Shown: positions 8,958 to 18,219, counted from the first letter of the stretch. The stretch is DNA of 64,000 bases from JALYUS01 sp038231255 (GCA_038231255.1 JBBRLR010000015.1:5436-69435); one strand, 5' to 3'. The notes: generated from the letters alone by a model not told the origin. A program made the numbers and translations.

Positions 8958-9968
8958 ATGGCGACCACAACGGCGACGCTCGGTGTCGGGATTATCGGGA
9001 CGGGGCGCGTCTCCGCCGCACACGCGAAGGCGGTCAAGGAAACCGAGGCGACACGGCTCGTCGCGGCGGCGGACGTGGATCAGGGGCGCGTCGAGAAGTT
9101 CTCCAGGGAGAACGATTGCACGCCCTACACCGATTACGCCGAACTGCTGAAGCGGGACGATATTGATTTCGTAATCGTCGCGCTGCCGCACTGGCTCCAT
9201 TACGGCGCGACGGTCGCGGCGGCGGCGGCGAAGAAGCACATCTTCATCGAGAAGCCGATGGCGATGACGCTCGACGAGTGCGACCGAATGACCGAGGCGG
9301 CGGATCAGAACGGCGTCACCATCATGGTCGGCCACTCGGAGCATTACCAGGCCCCGAACATCACCGCGCGGCGCATTTTGCACAGCGGCCAACTGGGCGA
9401 TATCGTCTTCGGCAATGATGTCTGGTACAAGCCGTTCAGCCTCAGCATACGCCCGCCGTGGTTCCTCGACCGCGCGCAGGGCGGCGGCATGTGGCAGATG
9501 AATGGCGCGCACATGCTGGATCGCATCACCTGGCTGGTGGACAGCAAGGTCGTCGCGGTCAAGGCGTGGATCGGCAACCCGATGGTGAAGCAGCAGGCGG
9601 ACGATTCCTGCGTCGTGATGCTCGATTTCGCCAGCGGCGTCCATGCCGTCTTCACGCACACCGGTTATGCCAAGGAGAAAGGCAACGAGTGGAGCGAGGG
9701 CGAGTACCTGTTGAGTGAGGGGATGCTCCGCGTTAACTCGCGCATGAATGCGGGCGTTTGGACGGCGACGGACGGCAACTACACCGCCGTCCCGCTCGAC
9801 ACGATCCCGACGGGCACGGGCTTCACGGGCGAGATCACTGACTTCGCCAACAGCATCCTCACTGGTGCGCCCTCGCCCATTGGCCCGGACTACGCCCGGC
9901 ACATCATGGATGTCATCCTCGCTGCCGAGAAATCGAGCGAGACGGGACGCGAGGTGGTGATCGGGTAG
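8958..9968 (+). CDS. Gfo/Idh/MocA family NAD(P)-dependent oxidoreductase
   Basis: The 336-aa cytoplasmic dehydrogenase starts with a Rossmann nucleotide-binding loop, GVGIIGTGRVS (residues 8-18), and carries the family EKPMAMT motif (Lys near 101) whose Lys assists hydride transfer. The C-terminal alpha/beta substrate domain follows. Such enzymes oxidise or epimerise sugars, inositols or sugar acids. It lies between a sugar importer and an enolase-superfamily dehydratase, so a sugar-acid pathway is plausible. The ATG at 8958 is chosen because alignment to the family begins there, and the upstream frame only runs through the repeat. Confidence 0.88.
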   Translation: MATTTATLGVGIIGTGRVSAAHAKAVKETEATRLVAAADVDQGRVEKFSRENDCTPYTDYAELLKRDDIDFVIVALPHWLHYGATVAAAAAKKHIFIEKPMAMTLDECDRMTEAADQNGVTIMVGHSEHYQAPNITARRILHSGQLGDIVFGNDVWYKPFSLSIRPPWFLDRAQGGGMWQMNGAHMLDRITWLVDSKVVAVKAWIGNPMVKQQADDSCVVMLDFASGVHAVFTHTGYAKEKGNEWSEGEYLLSEGMLRVNSRMNAGVWTATDGNYTAVPLDTIPTGTGFTGEITDFANSILTGAPSPIGPDYARHIMDVILAAEKSSETGREVVIG

Positions 9969-9973
9969 GGAAA

Positions 9974-10113
9974 CCTCACCCCCACTGCCCAGAGGTCACC
10001 CGCTTTCCAATTGCGATGGAGACGGGGAGGGTATGGAAGACGGCATAACGTAGGGGCGCATAGCGATGCGCCCTCCGGTTTCCCCTCCCTTTGAGGGAGG
10101 GGGCTAGGGGTTA
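9974..10113. repeat. Composite intergenic repeat (families A, C and B)
   Basis: This is a second copy of the arrangement at 8816-8952: a CCTCACCCCC start, the hairpin GGGCGCAT-AGCG-ATGCGCCC (10054-10073) and a CCCTCCCTTTGAGGGAGGG end leading into GGGGTTAGG just before the ATG at 10123. Confidence 0.65.
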
Positions 10114-10122
10114 GGGAAACCG

Positions 10123-11310
10123 ATGAAGATCAGCCAGATGCAGGTGACAACGGTCGCAGCGCCGGACCCGCCATTGCGCAACTCGTGGGGCGTGCATGAG
10201 CCGTACTTCGTTCGCGTCATCCTTAAACTGACGACAGACGACGGGCTTGTCGGCTGGGGCGAGGTCGGCGGCGGGGCGGCGATGGCGCGGCAGATCGAGG
10301 CGGCGCGACCGCATATCCTCGGCCAAAACCCGTACAATCTCGAACCGATGCGCTTTCTGCTTCGGGGTAATGCACAGGCATTCTCGGCGATCGAGGTTGC
10401 CTGCCTCGACATTATCGGCAAGGCGACGGGACAGCGACTCGTGGACCTGCTCGGCGGTCAGGTGCGCGCGACGGTGCCGTACGCGTCATACCTTTTTTAT
10501 AAGTATGCCGACCAGGAGCACGACGACCCGTGGGGCGAGGTGATGACGCCTGAGGCGATGGTCCATGAGGCGGAGATGTTCCACGAGAAGTGGGGCTTCA
10601 CGACGCACAAAGTGAAGGGCGGCGTTCTGCCGCCCGACGAGGAAGTGCGCACGATGCTCCTACTGCGCGAGCGCTTCCCGACCCACCAACTGCGTATTGA
10701 TCCGAACGCGATCTGGTCCGTCGAGACGAGCATCCGCGTCGCGTACAAACTGAAGGAGATAGACCTCGAATATCTGGAGGACCCGACCGCCGACAACATC
10801 GGTATGGCCGCCGTTTCCCGCACGACGCACATCCCGCTTTCGACGAATATGTGCGTTACCCGCTTCGAGCAGATACCGGAGGCCGTGCGGCTGAACTCGG
10901 TGCAGGTGATCCTCGGCGATCACCACGCCTGGGGCGGCGTGCGGGCATTCATGGACCTCGGCAAGTTCTGCCAGACCTTCGGCCTCGGCCTGTCGCAGCA
11001 CTCCAACAACCATCTCTGCATCTCGATGGCCGCAATGACCGCCGTCGGCGCCGCGATCCCGAACCTGATCTACGCCTCGGATTCCCACTACCCGTGGAAC
11101 ACCGAGGACATCATCAAGGGCGAGATGATGACCTTCGTGGACGGCTGCCAGGAGGTGCCGAGCGGCCCCGGCCTCGGTGTCGAGATTGACGAGGACAAAC
11201 TGGCGAACCTCGCCGAGAACTTCCAGCGCCGCAACAGCCTCGCCCGCGACGACGTCACCGAGATGCGCAAGCGCGACCCCTTCTGGCTACCAATCAAACC
11301 GCGCTGGTAA
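10123..11310 (+). CDS. Enolase-superfamily dehydratase, glucarate dehydratase-like
   Basis: The 395-aa protein belongs to the mandelate racemase/muconate lactonizing enzyme group. It shows the KVKGG motif (Lys near 165) on strand 2, the metal ligands in RIDPNAIW, EYLEDP and the following strand, and the acid-sugar segment ILGDHHAWGG with LSQHSNNHLCIS. The HSNNH pattern is typical of glucarate dehydratase. It should remove water from a sugar acid to give a keto-deoxy acid. Together with the RraA-like aldolase it could form a short aldarate or aldonate breakdown route; the exact substrate is unproven. Confidence 0.85.
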   Translation: MKISQMQVTTVAAPDPPLRNSWGVHEPYFVRVILKLTTDDGLVGWGEVGGGAAMARQIEAARPHILGQNPYNLEPMRFLLRGNAQAFSAIEVACLDIIGKATGQRLVDLLGGQVRATVPYASYLFYKYADQEHDDPWGEVMTPEAMVHEAEMFHEKWGFTTHKVKGGVLPPDEEVRTMLLLRERFPTHQLRIDPNAIWSVETSIRVAYKLKEIDLEYLEDPTADNIGMAAVSRTTHIPLSTNMCVTRFEQIPEAVRLNSVQVILGDHHAWGGVRAFMDLGKFCQTFGLGLSQHSNNHLCISMAAMTAVGAAIPNLIYASDSHYPWNTEDIIKGEMMTFVDGCQEVPSGPGLGVEIDEDKLANLAENFQRRNSLARDDVTEMRKRDPFWLPIKPRW

Positions 11311-11672
11311 GGCATGATGTACTTGAAGTAAGTCCTATCACGATAAAGACTTCAGGATACTGGCGCAGCGAGAGCCGGAGGATAGTCGTCAACGGTTCCG
11401 AAGACTGGGCCGTATCAGTCTGCGCTGCCGAGAGACACGGGCAAAGAGACGTCCCGAAGAACTTATCGAGTCAATCGAGCACTCTTCGTCCTATGAGACT
11501 TGACACCTATGGGTATCAGCCGCAGGACGCGTCCTGCTCGGTTACCAACTGGAACAGCGGCGTTTGTGGTCGCACCTGGGAACCAGCATCGTATGATGCA
11601 GCTGATTCGGGTGGGTCCTGACCGCGCGTGGCGGTCGCATGTCGAGAAATGGAGTGGAAAGGAGCACACGTG
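11311..11672. other. Intergenic region without a recognisable gene
   Basis: There is no convincing reading frame, RNA gene or hairpin. A TTGACA at 11500-11505 lacks a matching -10. A TATGAT at 11592-11597 could be a -10 for the DinB gene but has no good -35. Confidence 0.4.
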
Positions 11673-12260
11673 ATGGCTGAACAACCGATGGAGATCACGT
11701 TACGCACCGCGCTGTCGCGGCAGTTCGGCGCGGCCATCGACATGCTCGAAAATGCCTTGGTGGCCTGCCCCACCTCGCTGTGGCGAGCGCGCCTCTGGAG
11801 CGCACCCGCTGACCTCCCCTTCCCGCCGTGGATACCACCGGAGTTCTCGGAGTTCTGGTATCTCGCGTATCACACGCTCTTCTGGCTCGACTTGTACCTC
11901 TCGAGCGCCCGGGAGGAGGACTTCGCGCCCCCCGCTCCCTTCATCTGGACCGAGTGCGACCCCGCCGTATCGCCCGAGCGGCCCTATACGAAGGAGGAGC
12001 TGCACGCCTATCTGGCGGTGCTGCAGCGCACGTGCCACACCACGTTCTCCGCGCTGACGGACGAGCGTGCGCACCAGGCCGTCTCCTACTATGCGTGGAC
12101 ACGGGGAGAGGCCGTCAGCTTCCTAGAGGTACAGATGCTCAACATGCGCCACGTCCAGGAACATGCGGCCCAACTGAGCCTCTTTCTCGGACAGCACGGC
12201 ATCCCGGACGCGGCGCTCGACTGGGTCGCGCGAGCGAAGGGAGCCCCGGACAGCGACTGA
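11673..12260 (+). CDS. DinB family protein
   Basis: This 195-aa protein has a DinB/YfiT-like four-helix bundle. Histidines that would bind a metal appear in LAYHTLFWLDLYLSS (near 65) and NMRHVQEHAAQLSLFLG (near 160-170). Family members include thiol-dependent S-transferases (bacillithiol, mycothiol) and DNA-damage-inducible proteins. AAAGGAG eight bases before the ATG at 11673 supports this start over the upstream one at 11628. No operon partner is evident and the function is not established. Confidence 0.8.
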   Translation: MAEQPMEITLRTALSRQFGAAIDMLENALVACPTSLWRARLWSAPADLPFPPWIPPEFSEFWYLAYHTLFWLDLYLSSAREEDFAPPAPFIWTECDPAVSPERPYTKEELHAYLAVLQRTCHTTFSALTDERAHQAVSYYAWTRGEAVSFLEVQMLNMRHVQEHAAQLSLFLGQHGIPDAALDWVARAKGAPDSD

Positions 12261-12452
12261 GCACGTGCGGAGTGCAAATCCGACGGGCAGCCCCGACATT
12301 CCCAAACACGCGTCCTCCACATCGCGTCGCAGCGCGGTGACCCATATACGTCAAGCATCATATGACGCGGGCTGAATCGAGTTCGAAATGACGCAAACGT
12401 GGAAGCGGCATGATCAACGGCTGATTATGGAGATAACGGAAACGGTCTCTCG

Positions 12453-12487
12453 TATCGTACGCTAATTGCGTCGGATCGCGTACGATA
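12453..12487. promoter_or_regulatory. Perfect 10-bp inverted repeat upstream of the HAD gene
   Basis: TATCGTACGC (12453-12462) and GCGTACGATA (12478-12487) are exact inverted copies 15 bases apart, ending five bases before the ATG at 12493. This looks like an operator for a dimeric regulator or an RNA hairpin that would cover the start. TACGAT inside the right arm might also serve as a -10 for a leaderless message. Confidence 0.45.
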
Positions 12488-12492
12488 GCGGT

Positions 12493-13164
12493 ATGACGAT
12501 TCGCGCCGCGATCTTCGACTTCGACGAACTGCTCATCAACCTCCAGACGCTGCATTTCGCGGCGGATCGGACGGCGCTCGCGGCGCTCGGCCACGACTAC
12601 GACGATCTACCCGACGCGACCCGCCTCGGCGGTTCCGGGCGGCGAATCAGCGAGTTGCTCGCGGAGATGCGCGACCACTTTGGCATCGCCGACTCGGTAG
12701 AGATGCTCATGCTACGGCGGCAGGAGCATTTTCTCGCTGCCCTGCGCGATTCCCCGACGCTCCTCGCGATGCCCGGCGCAGTCGCGGCGGTCAATGCGCT
12801 GGCCGCCGCCGGGTATCCGCTCGCGGTCACCTCCTCCGGCATCCGGGAGTACATCATGCTCGTGCTGAATCGCCTCGACATCGCGGATCGCTTCGCTGTC
12901 GTCGTCACCGGCGCGGATGTGACGCACGGCAAGCCTCACCCGGAACCCTATCTCGTCACGGCGGCACGTCTCGGCCTGCCACCGGCAGATTGCGTCGTTT
13001 TCGAGGACGCGACCGTCGGCGTCCTCGCGGCGAAGGCGGCGGGGATGCGCTGCATCGCCGTGCCGAACCCGGACGCATTGCAGCCGCAAGACCTCGCAGC
13101 TGCCGATCTCATCCTCCCAAGCCTGGCGGCCTTCACGCCCGCGCTGCTCGCACGGTGGGATTGA
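12493..13164 (+). CDS. HAD superfamily phosphatase / phosphoglucomutase-like
   Basis: The 223-aa protein starts with IRAAIFDFDELLIN, where the first Asp of DFD is the HAD nucleophile and the second the acid/base. A four-helix cap follows, then motif II (AVTSSG), the motif III lysine (GKPHPEPYL) and motif IV (VVFEDATVG). This is subfamily I like beta-phosphoglucomutase and phosphoglycolate phosphatase. The usual DGxLxD is changed to DELLIN, so the helper Asp is missing. No Shine-Dalgarno is visible. The substrate is unknown. Confidence 0.85.
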   Translation: MTIRAAIFDFDELLINLQTLHFAADRTALAALGHDYDDLPDATRLGGSGRRISELLAEMRDHFGIADSVEMLMLRRQEHFLAALRDSPTLLAMPGAVAAVNALAAAGYPLAVTSSGIREYIMLVLNRLDIADRFAVVVTGADVTHGKPHPEPYLVTAARLGLPPADCVVFEDATVGVLAAKAAGMRCIAVPNPDALQPQDLAAADLILPSLAAFTPALLARWD

Positions 13165-13200
13165 CCCCCCATCTGGAAATCGTTCCCCTCTCTTGTTCCA

Positions 13201-13240
13201 TTCTTTGCGTGCTCTGCGTTCTTTGCGGTTCTCCCCGGTT
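13201..13240. repeat. Half copy of the TTTGCGGTTCTCC repeat
   Basis: The text TTCTTTGCGGTTCTCCCCGG matches one arm of the large hairpin at 44274-44399, including GCGTTCTTTGCGG. It abuts the stop codon of the minus-strand LLM gene. Confidence 0.5.
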
Positions 13241-14089
13241 TCAATCCGCGCTGCGGGGCGGCCCTTGGCGGAGGCGGGCGCGGAGTTCGTCGGGGCTGTT
13301 GTTGCCGAGCCAGCGCGTCTCCATCCACCAGGTTGCGCCCGCGTCGGTGAAGGGGCGGACAATGGCGGCGGCGCGCTCGCGATCATCGCCGGGCGTTTCG
13401 CCTTCGGAAATGATGTCGAACGGCGTCACCTGGTCGCGCTCGGCGTCAATGAATACTTTCATCGCGGCGATGTCGGCGGGCGTCATCTCGGGGCTGTTCC
13501 CGCCACTCTTTTGGGGCAGGATGCCGTCCCACCGGATCGCTCGCCGCATGGAATTCGGGCGCGGCCACGCCCCGACGACCCAGACGGGGATGCGCGGTAT
13601 CTGTACGGGTGGTGGCAGGAAGGCCAGACCGTCCACCCGATAATGCGCGCCATGGAAACTAAAGCGCTGCCCGCTCCATGCGTCGGCAAGAATTGCTAAT
13701 CCCTCATCGAGCATTGCTGCCCGCGTCTTCAGGTCCGTCGCCTCGCCAACATTCGCGAACCCTTTGTCGTCGAGCGCGCCGAGTCCGACCGCCACGATCA
13801 GCCGCCCGTTAGAGAGGTGATCGAGCGTCGCCGTTTCGCGCGCCAGCTTCCATGGGCGGCGCCGGGAGACTGGCGTGACGATCGCGCCGATCCTCACCCG
13901 CTCGGTACGCATCGCCATCGCGGCCAGCGTCACCCACGGGTCGTACGCGGGCATGGCCGGGTGGTCCGGGGTGTCAATGGCGATGCAATCCGGGATAAAG
14001 ACGCCGTCCCATCCCGCCGCTTCCGCCTCGTGCGACAGTTCCGCCAGCGTGCGTGGGTCGCCGCCCGGGAAAATGAACCCGTAGCGCAT
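13241..14089 (-). CDS. LLM-class flavin-dependent oxidoreductase
   Basis: The 282-aa luciferase-like (bacterial luciferase/F420-dependent) TIM-barrel protein contains YGFIFPGGDP at its start, RIGAIVTPVSRRRPWKLARETATLDHLSNGR, the family hallmark, and VGLGALDD. It probably uses FMN or F420 to oxidise a small molecule. The gene overlaps the MazG gene stop (TGATG). The second ATG (14089) is five bases from GGAGG and is preferred over 14092. The two genes likely form an operon. The substrate is not predictable. Confidence 0.82.
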   Translation of the reverse strand: MRYGFIFPGGDPRTLAELSHEAEAAGWDGVFIPDCIAIDTPDHPAMPAYDPWVTLAAMAMRTERVRIGAIVTPVSRRRPWKLARETATLDHLSNGRLIVAVGLGALDDKGFANVGEATDLKTRAAMLDEGLAILADAWSGQRFSFHGAHYRVDGLAFLPPPVQIPRIPVWVVGAWPRPNSMRRAIRWDGILPQKSGGNSPEMTPADIAAMKVFIDAERDQVTPFDIISEGETPGDDRERAAAIVRPFTDAGATWWMETRWLGNNSPDELRARLRQGPPRSAD

Positions 14090-14451
14090 CATTCCTCCGT
14101 ATTCGCGAACAATCTACCCTTTCCCCTCTCCTGCCCATACCGATCCGCGTCACGCTCCGTATATTTCGCCAACGATGCGCGCAGCGCGGCGTCGAGGTCC
14201 ACGCCAACGCTGTTTGCAGTGGCGATGACGATATACAAGAGGTCACCCAGTTCGTCGGCGAGGGCACGTTCCGCTTCAGTAGACTTCTTGCGCTTCGGCC
14301 CGTAGTGGTGATTGATTTCGCGCGCCACCTCGCCCACCTCTTCGGTGAGACGCGCGAGTTGCGCGAGCGGTTCCCAGTAGCCGCCATGTGTCCGAATCCA
14401 CGCATCTACCGCCTGCTGCGCCGCCATGATGGTCAAAGGCTCATTCGCCAC
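14089..14451 (-). CDS. MazG-like nucleotide pyrophosphohydrolase
   Basis: The 120-aa all-helical protein has the EExxE plus ExxD metal-binding pattern: LTEEVGEVAREINHHYG, then ADELGDLLYIVIATANSVGVDL. Such proteins hydrolyse non-canonical or damaged NTPs to NMP and PPi. It starts with GTG, supported by AAAGGGAA eight bases upstream. It is translationally coupled to the LLM-type oxidoreductase and divergent from the glucokinase gene. Confidence 0.85.
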   Translation of the reverse strand: MANEPLTIMAAQQAVDAWIRTHGGYWEPLAQLARLTEEVGEVAREINHHYGPKRKKSTEAERALADELGDLLYIVIATANSVGVDLDAALRASLAKYTERDADRYGQERGKGRLFANTEE

Positions 14452-14516
14452 GGGCGAGTTCCCTTTCTACAGAAAGCCATCGTATGCCGAGATTGTATCG
14501 CCGATTGGCGCGTGTT

Positions 14517-14546
14517 TTGCGTTTCCCGGTCATTCGGGAATACACT
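14517..14546 (+). promoter_or_regulatory. Promoter of the polyphosphate glucokinase gene
   Basis: TTGCGT (14517-14522), an 18-base spacer and TACACT (14541-14546) lie about 75 bases before the ATG at 14621. Confidence 0.55.
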
Positions 14547-14620
14547 GTCGGCACGCAACGAACGGATGGATGCAATGGCGCGGGCGCTGCCGCATGGAAA
14601 GACAAAAAAGGGGTAGACGC

Positions 14621-15433
14621 ATGGCGGACGAAATTCTCGGCATAGACGTGGGCGGTTCCGGGATCAAGGGCGCACCGGTCAATGTGCAGACGGGCGAACT
14701 GACGGGCGAGCGGCTGCGCTTCAAGACGCCGCAACCCGCGACTCCCGAGGCAATGACAGACACGATGGCCGAGATCGCCAAGCATTTCAAGTGGAAGGGA
14801 AAGATCGGCGTCGGCTTCCCGGCTGTCGTCAAGCAAGGGGTGATGTATACCGCCGCCAATGTTGACCCTTCATGGATCGGCACGAACGGGCAGGCGCTGA
14901 TCGAGGCGAAAACGGGTTGCCCCGTCTCGATCATCAACGACGCCGACGCCGCCGGCCTCGCCGAGATGCGTTTCGGCGCGGGCAAGGGCAAGACGGGCAG
15001 CGTGATGATGGTGACGCTCGGCACCGGCATCGGCGTCGGCTACTACGTGGACGGTCGGTTGGTGCCGAACACCGAACTCGGCCACCTGATTGTGGACGGC
15101 AAGGACATCGAAACGCGCGCCTCCGCCGGGGTCCGCGAGCAGAAGGACCTCTCGTGGAAGAAGTGGGGCAAACTGCTCACCGAGTACTTCCACGAACTGG
15201 AGCGACTGCTCTGGCCGGACCTCTTCATCATCGGCGGCGGCGTCAGCGACGAGTTTGACAAACTCGCCCCGCATATCGAGATCCACACACCGATGGTCCC
15301 CGCCCAGATGCTTAACCTCGCCGGCATCGTCGGTGCCGCCCTCGCTGCTGAGGGAGAAGCGGAACGCGAAGCAAGCAAATCGAAAATCGTGAAGGCGAAA
15401 GCAGCGAGTACGAAAAACGCCGATTCCAATTAG
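14621..15433 (+). CDS. ppgK: Polyphosphate/ATP glucokinase (ROK family)
   Basis: The 270-aa kinase has the phosphate-1 motif ILGIDVGGSGIKG near the N-terminus, a central GVGFPAVV segment, the catalytic Asp in IINDADAAGLAE and the second phosphate-binding loop VTLGTGIGVG. Length and sequence fit strictly polyphosphate or polyphosphate/ATP glucokinases, which phosphorylate glucose to glucose-6-phosphate in the cytosol. AAGGGG eight bases upstream supports the ATG at 14621. The C-terminal tail is Lys/Ala/Ser-rich and probably disordered. The choice of phosphate donor cannot be read from sequence. Confidence 0.85.
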   Translation: MADEILGIDVGGSGIKGAPVNVQTGELTGERLRFKTPQPATPEAMTDTMAEIAKHFKWKGKIGVGFPAVVKQGVMYTAANVDPSWIGTNGQALIEAKTGCPVSIINDADAAGLAEMRFGAGKGKTGSVMMVTLGTGIGVGYYVDGRLVPNTELGHLIVDGKDIETRASAGVREQKDLSWKKWGKLLTEYFHELERLLWPDLFIIGGGVSDEFDKLAPHIEIHTPMVPAQMLNLAGIVGAALAAEGEAEREASKSKIVKAKAASTKNADSN

Positions 15434-15504
15434 ATCGTCGAGCGGAACATCATCGCGCCTCTGCCGTAGCCGCTTATTTGCAGCCCCACATCAGAGGTTA
15501 CCAT

Positions 15505-17934
15505 CTACGCGTCGTGCGGCAGGATGGAGCGCAGGTAGCGAACGACCTGCCAGCGCTCGGTGGGGGAAAGGCGAGTGTTGTACGGGGGCATACCCTTGCC
15601 CGCGACGCCGTTGGTGAGCAGCCAGTAGAGGTCGCCGTCCGTGTAGCGTTGGCCGGTGGCGGCAGTCAAGCGCGTACCGGGCTTGCTCGTGCCCTCGCCA
15701 TTCGCCCCGTGGCAGACGGCGCAGTTCTGCGCATAGAGCACGCCGCCCTGCGTGAGAATGTCCTGTGTCGCGGGCAGTGGGTCCGCCCGCCCAGTGAGCG
15801 GCGTCGTTGGCACGGAATACCACGCCATCAGCGTCGCCCCAAGCACGATCAGGCCGATCGCGCCGATCCAGGTCGCGCGCCGCGCTGCTGCTCGCCCAAG
15901 GCGGACGATCAGGGCGAAAAGGAGCAGCGCGACGCCAATCGCCAGCGGGTCAATCCCCCGCCACGCATCCGGCAGGAGGCGCGGCCAGAGGAAGGCATTG
16001 GGTGCGACAGGCTCCTCGGTGTACGCGGTCGGGCGCGGCTGGATCGCGAAGGGAAGCGGCACATCCTCCGCCACATCCTGCCGCCGCACAACGACGCGGG
16101 CGAGCCAGTTCTGGCCAATAGCGAACCATTGCCCTGTCGCGCGGTAATGCCCATCCCCGGCGGCAACGAGCGGCACGGTGAGCAGCCCGACATCTTTGTC
16201 GCCGCTGTTCAGCCAGAGCGTGACGCGTGTCACGTCGCTACGAACGACGCCCATCGTGTCCGTGATTCGCGCGTCGAAGGTTGCGTCCGTCCCCTTCGTT
16301 TCGATGGAAAGGTAGCCGCGCACACCGTCTGATTCCAACACCGGTTGCGCCACGACCACCTCGGCGGGTGCCGAGGGGATCGCGACGGTGCTGGTCGCAG
16401 CCGTCACCTGCGTATTCGCGGGCGGCAACTGCGTTAGTAGCCCTGTCAGGCCGATCACCGCGACGCCGAGGATCACCTCGGCGGTCATCCCGCGCAGGAG
16501 CATCGTCTGCGCCCGCGCCGCCGTGCCACTTTCCGCGTCCTGCCCGATCCACCGTTTGAGGCCGAAGCGGTTGAGCGCGGCGACTAGCACGATCCCAACG
16601 ACGAGCGCGACCTTGCCGATCACGACGAGGCCGTACGTCGTCGTGCCGATCGTGCCCCGCGTCGTGTGGACGGTGACGGCGTAGATGCCAGTGACGGTGA
16701 GCGCCGCGATGCTGACAAGCGCGAGTTGCGAGAAGCGGCCAATGATTGCGCCCATTGCCCGCCGCTGGATCGCGCCCGCCGTGCCGTGCAGCAACGCCGG
16801 TACAAGGCCGACCATCAGGATGATACCGCCGAACCAAAGGCTCATCGCGGCGAGGTGCAGGAAATCCGCGAGCATCGCCAGTGCCGGATGCACCTTGACA
16901 TCGAGCGCGTGCCCGCCGAAAACACTCATCAGCAGCAACGCGAGGCCACCGACAAGGGCGACTGCCCAGCCCCAGAGCGGTGTCAGGTCTGCCATCTCGC
17001 GCTCCGTCGCCCCGACGGTGGTCCGGGTCGGGTTGGCGACGATACCGAGCGGCAGCCGGAGACGCCCCATCGCGGGCAGCAGGATCAGCCATTCGCCGAG
17101 CACGAGTAGCAAGATGCCCTGCATCCGCCAGACTGCGCCGTACGTCGTGTTCTTGACGAGATCGCTGATTCGTTCCCACCCGAGCGCCGCGCCGAGCGTG
17201 ATGCTATTGACTGTCGCTACCTGCACGATCAGCGAGAAGAGATGCGCGCCGAGGGCGATACCGAGGGCGATGAACAGCCACCGCTGCATTCGCTGGTCGA
17301 GCGTGCGGCGCAGAGCGGCACGTTCTTCTTCGGGCACGACGTTCAGCGCGGGGCGGATGGCGAAGAGGAAGATGCCGATACCGCCGACGAGCGCGGCGAT
17401 CCCCGCGTACCGCATTCCGCGCAGTAGCACCGCGAGCAGCGGCGGACGGTTCGAGGCCGAGATGCCGGCGATATCCGGCACGCTGGCGACGGGCGCGGGC
17501 GGCGGGTCACCGGGCAGCGCGACGGTAAAGACGAACGCGCCCCGCACCGGGTGCCCATCCGGCGAGAGTATCTGCCAGAGTACGGAATAGACACCCGTCG
17601 CCAGTTTCGGCAGGCCAATCGTCAGGACGGACGGATCGGTACCCGATGCCGGATTGGCCGATGTCACGACGGGCCGCTGACTCGCATCAAAGACGGTGAT
17701 TTTGCTGAAACCGGCCTGGAGCGGCTGATCGAAGTGGAGCGTAATCAGATCCGGCACATGGTCCAGCGTGCTGTTCGGCGACGGGTCTGTCTGCAACAGC
17801 GACGTATGCGCCGCGACCGGCGCCGGCATCAGCAGCCCGAAGGCCACGGCGAGCGCAATCAGGCACGCGGCGATCACCGTCTTACCCGGCTTGCGCTCTG
17901 CTATGCTCTCAGTATGTCGTCGTGGGATATGCAT
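15505..17934 (-). CDS. CopC-CopD copper protein fused to a C-terminal cytochrome c
   Basis: The 809-aa membrane protein has modules in order: a signal peptide; a periplasmic-type CopC domain starting AHTSLLQTDPSPN, where the His would be the first copper ligand after cleavage; a CopD-type membrane domain of about eight helices with conserved His; an extracytoplasmic beta domain around residues 520-650; two helices; and a c-type cytochrome with CAVCH near 735 and a candidate Met ligand in GKGMPPY. CopC/CopD bind and import copper, while the heme domain suggests electron transfer. Such a fusion could link copper delivery to respiration. The N-terminal start has no strong Shine-Dalgarno. Confidence 0.88.
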   Translation of the reverse strand: MHIPRRHTESIAERKPGKTVIAACLIALAVAFGLLMPAPVAAHTSLLQTDPSPNSTLDHVPDLITLHFDQPLQAGFSKITVFDASQRPVVTSANPASGTDPSVLTIGLPKLATGVYSVLWQILSPDGHPVRGAFVFTVALPGDPPPAPVASVPDIAGISASNRPPLLAVLLRGMRYAGIAALVGGIGIFLFAIRPALNVVPEEERAALRRTLDQRMQRWLFIALGIALGAHLFSLIVQVATVNSITLGAALGWERISDLVKNTTYGAVWRMQGILLLVLGEWLILLPAMGRLRLPLGIVANPTRTTVGATEREMADLTPLWGWAVALVGGLALLLMSVFGGHALDVKVHPALAMLADFLHLAAMSLWFGGIILMVGLVPALLHGTAGAIQRRAMGAIIGRFSQLALVSIAALTVTGIYAVTVHTTRGTIGTTTYGLVVIGKVALVVGIVLVAALNRFGLKRWIGQDAESGTAARAQTMLLRGMTAEVILGVAVIGLTGLLTQLPPANTQVTAATSTVAIPSAPAEVVVAQPVLESDGVRGYLSIETKGTDATFDARITDTMGVVRSDVTRVTLWLNSGDKDVGLLTVPLVAAGDGHYRATGQWFAIGQNWLARVVVRRQDVAEDVPLPFAIQPRPTAYTEEPVAPNAFLWPRLLPDAWRGIDPLAIGVALLLFALIVRLGRAAARRATWIGAIGLIVLGATLMAWYSVPTTPLTGRADPLPATQDILTQGGVLYAQNCAVCHGANGEGTSKPGTRLTAATGQRYTDGDLYWLLTNGVAGKGMPPYNTRLSPTERWQVVRYLRSILPHDA

Positions 17935-18219
17935 GTGCGTCCGCTCGTCTGCCGCCGGAATTCCCCTGCCACCGATAGTGTATCACCGCCGAACATGTGT
18001 CGTGCCGCTACCTCGAATACGGCGGCGGCGTGGCCTGTGGATTGCCTTGCGCCCCATGTATGACCGGCGTCACGCATTTCGTCAGGGGCTACCGCCAAGA
18101 AAAATGCATTCGACTGTGCAAGCCATCTATGATAGAGTTCGCGGAGATTGCGACAGCGAAGGAGGAGAGATAGCCGACGGACACCCATCTCCGAGGGTTG
18201 CACGGTAAGGGAGCGCCGC

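Noticed and set aside
11311..11672. tRNA or other structured RNA in the larger empty spacers, including a tRNA-Sec gene
   Set aside because: I looked for cloverleaf-type pairing and conserved T-loop text in the spacers and found none, though a covariance-model search would be more reliable.
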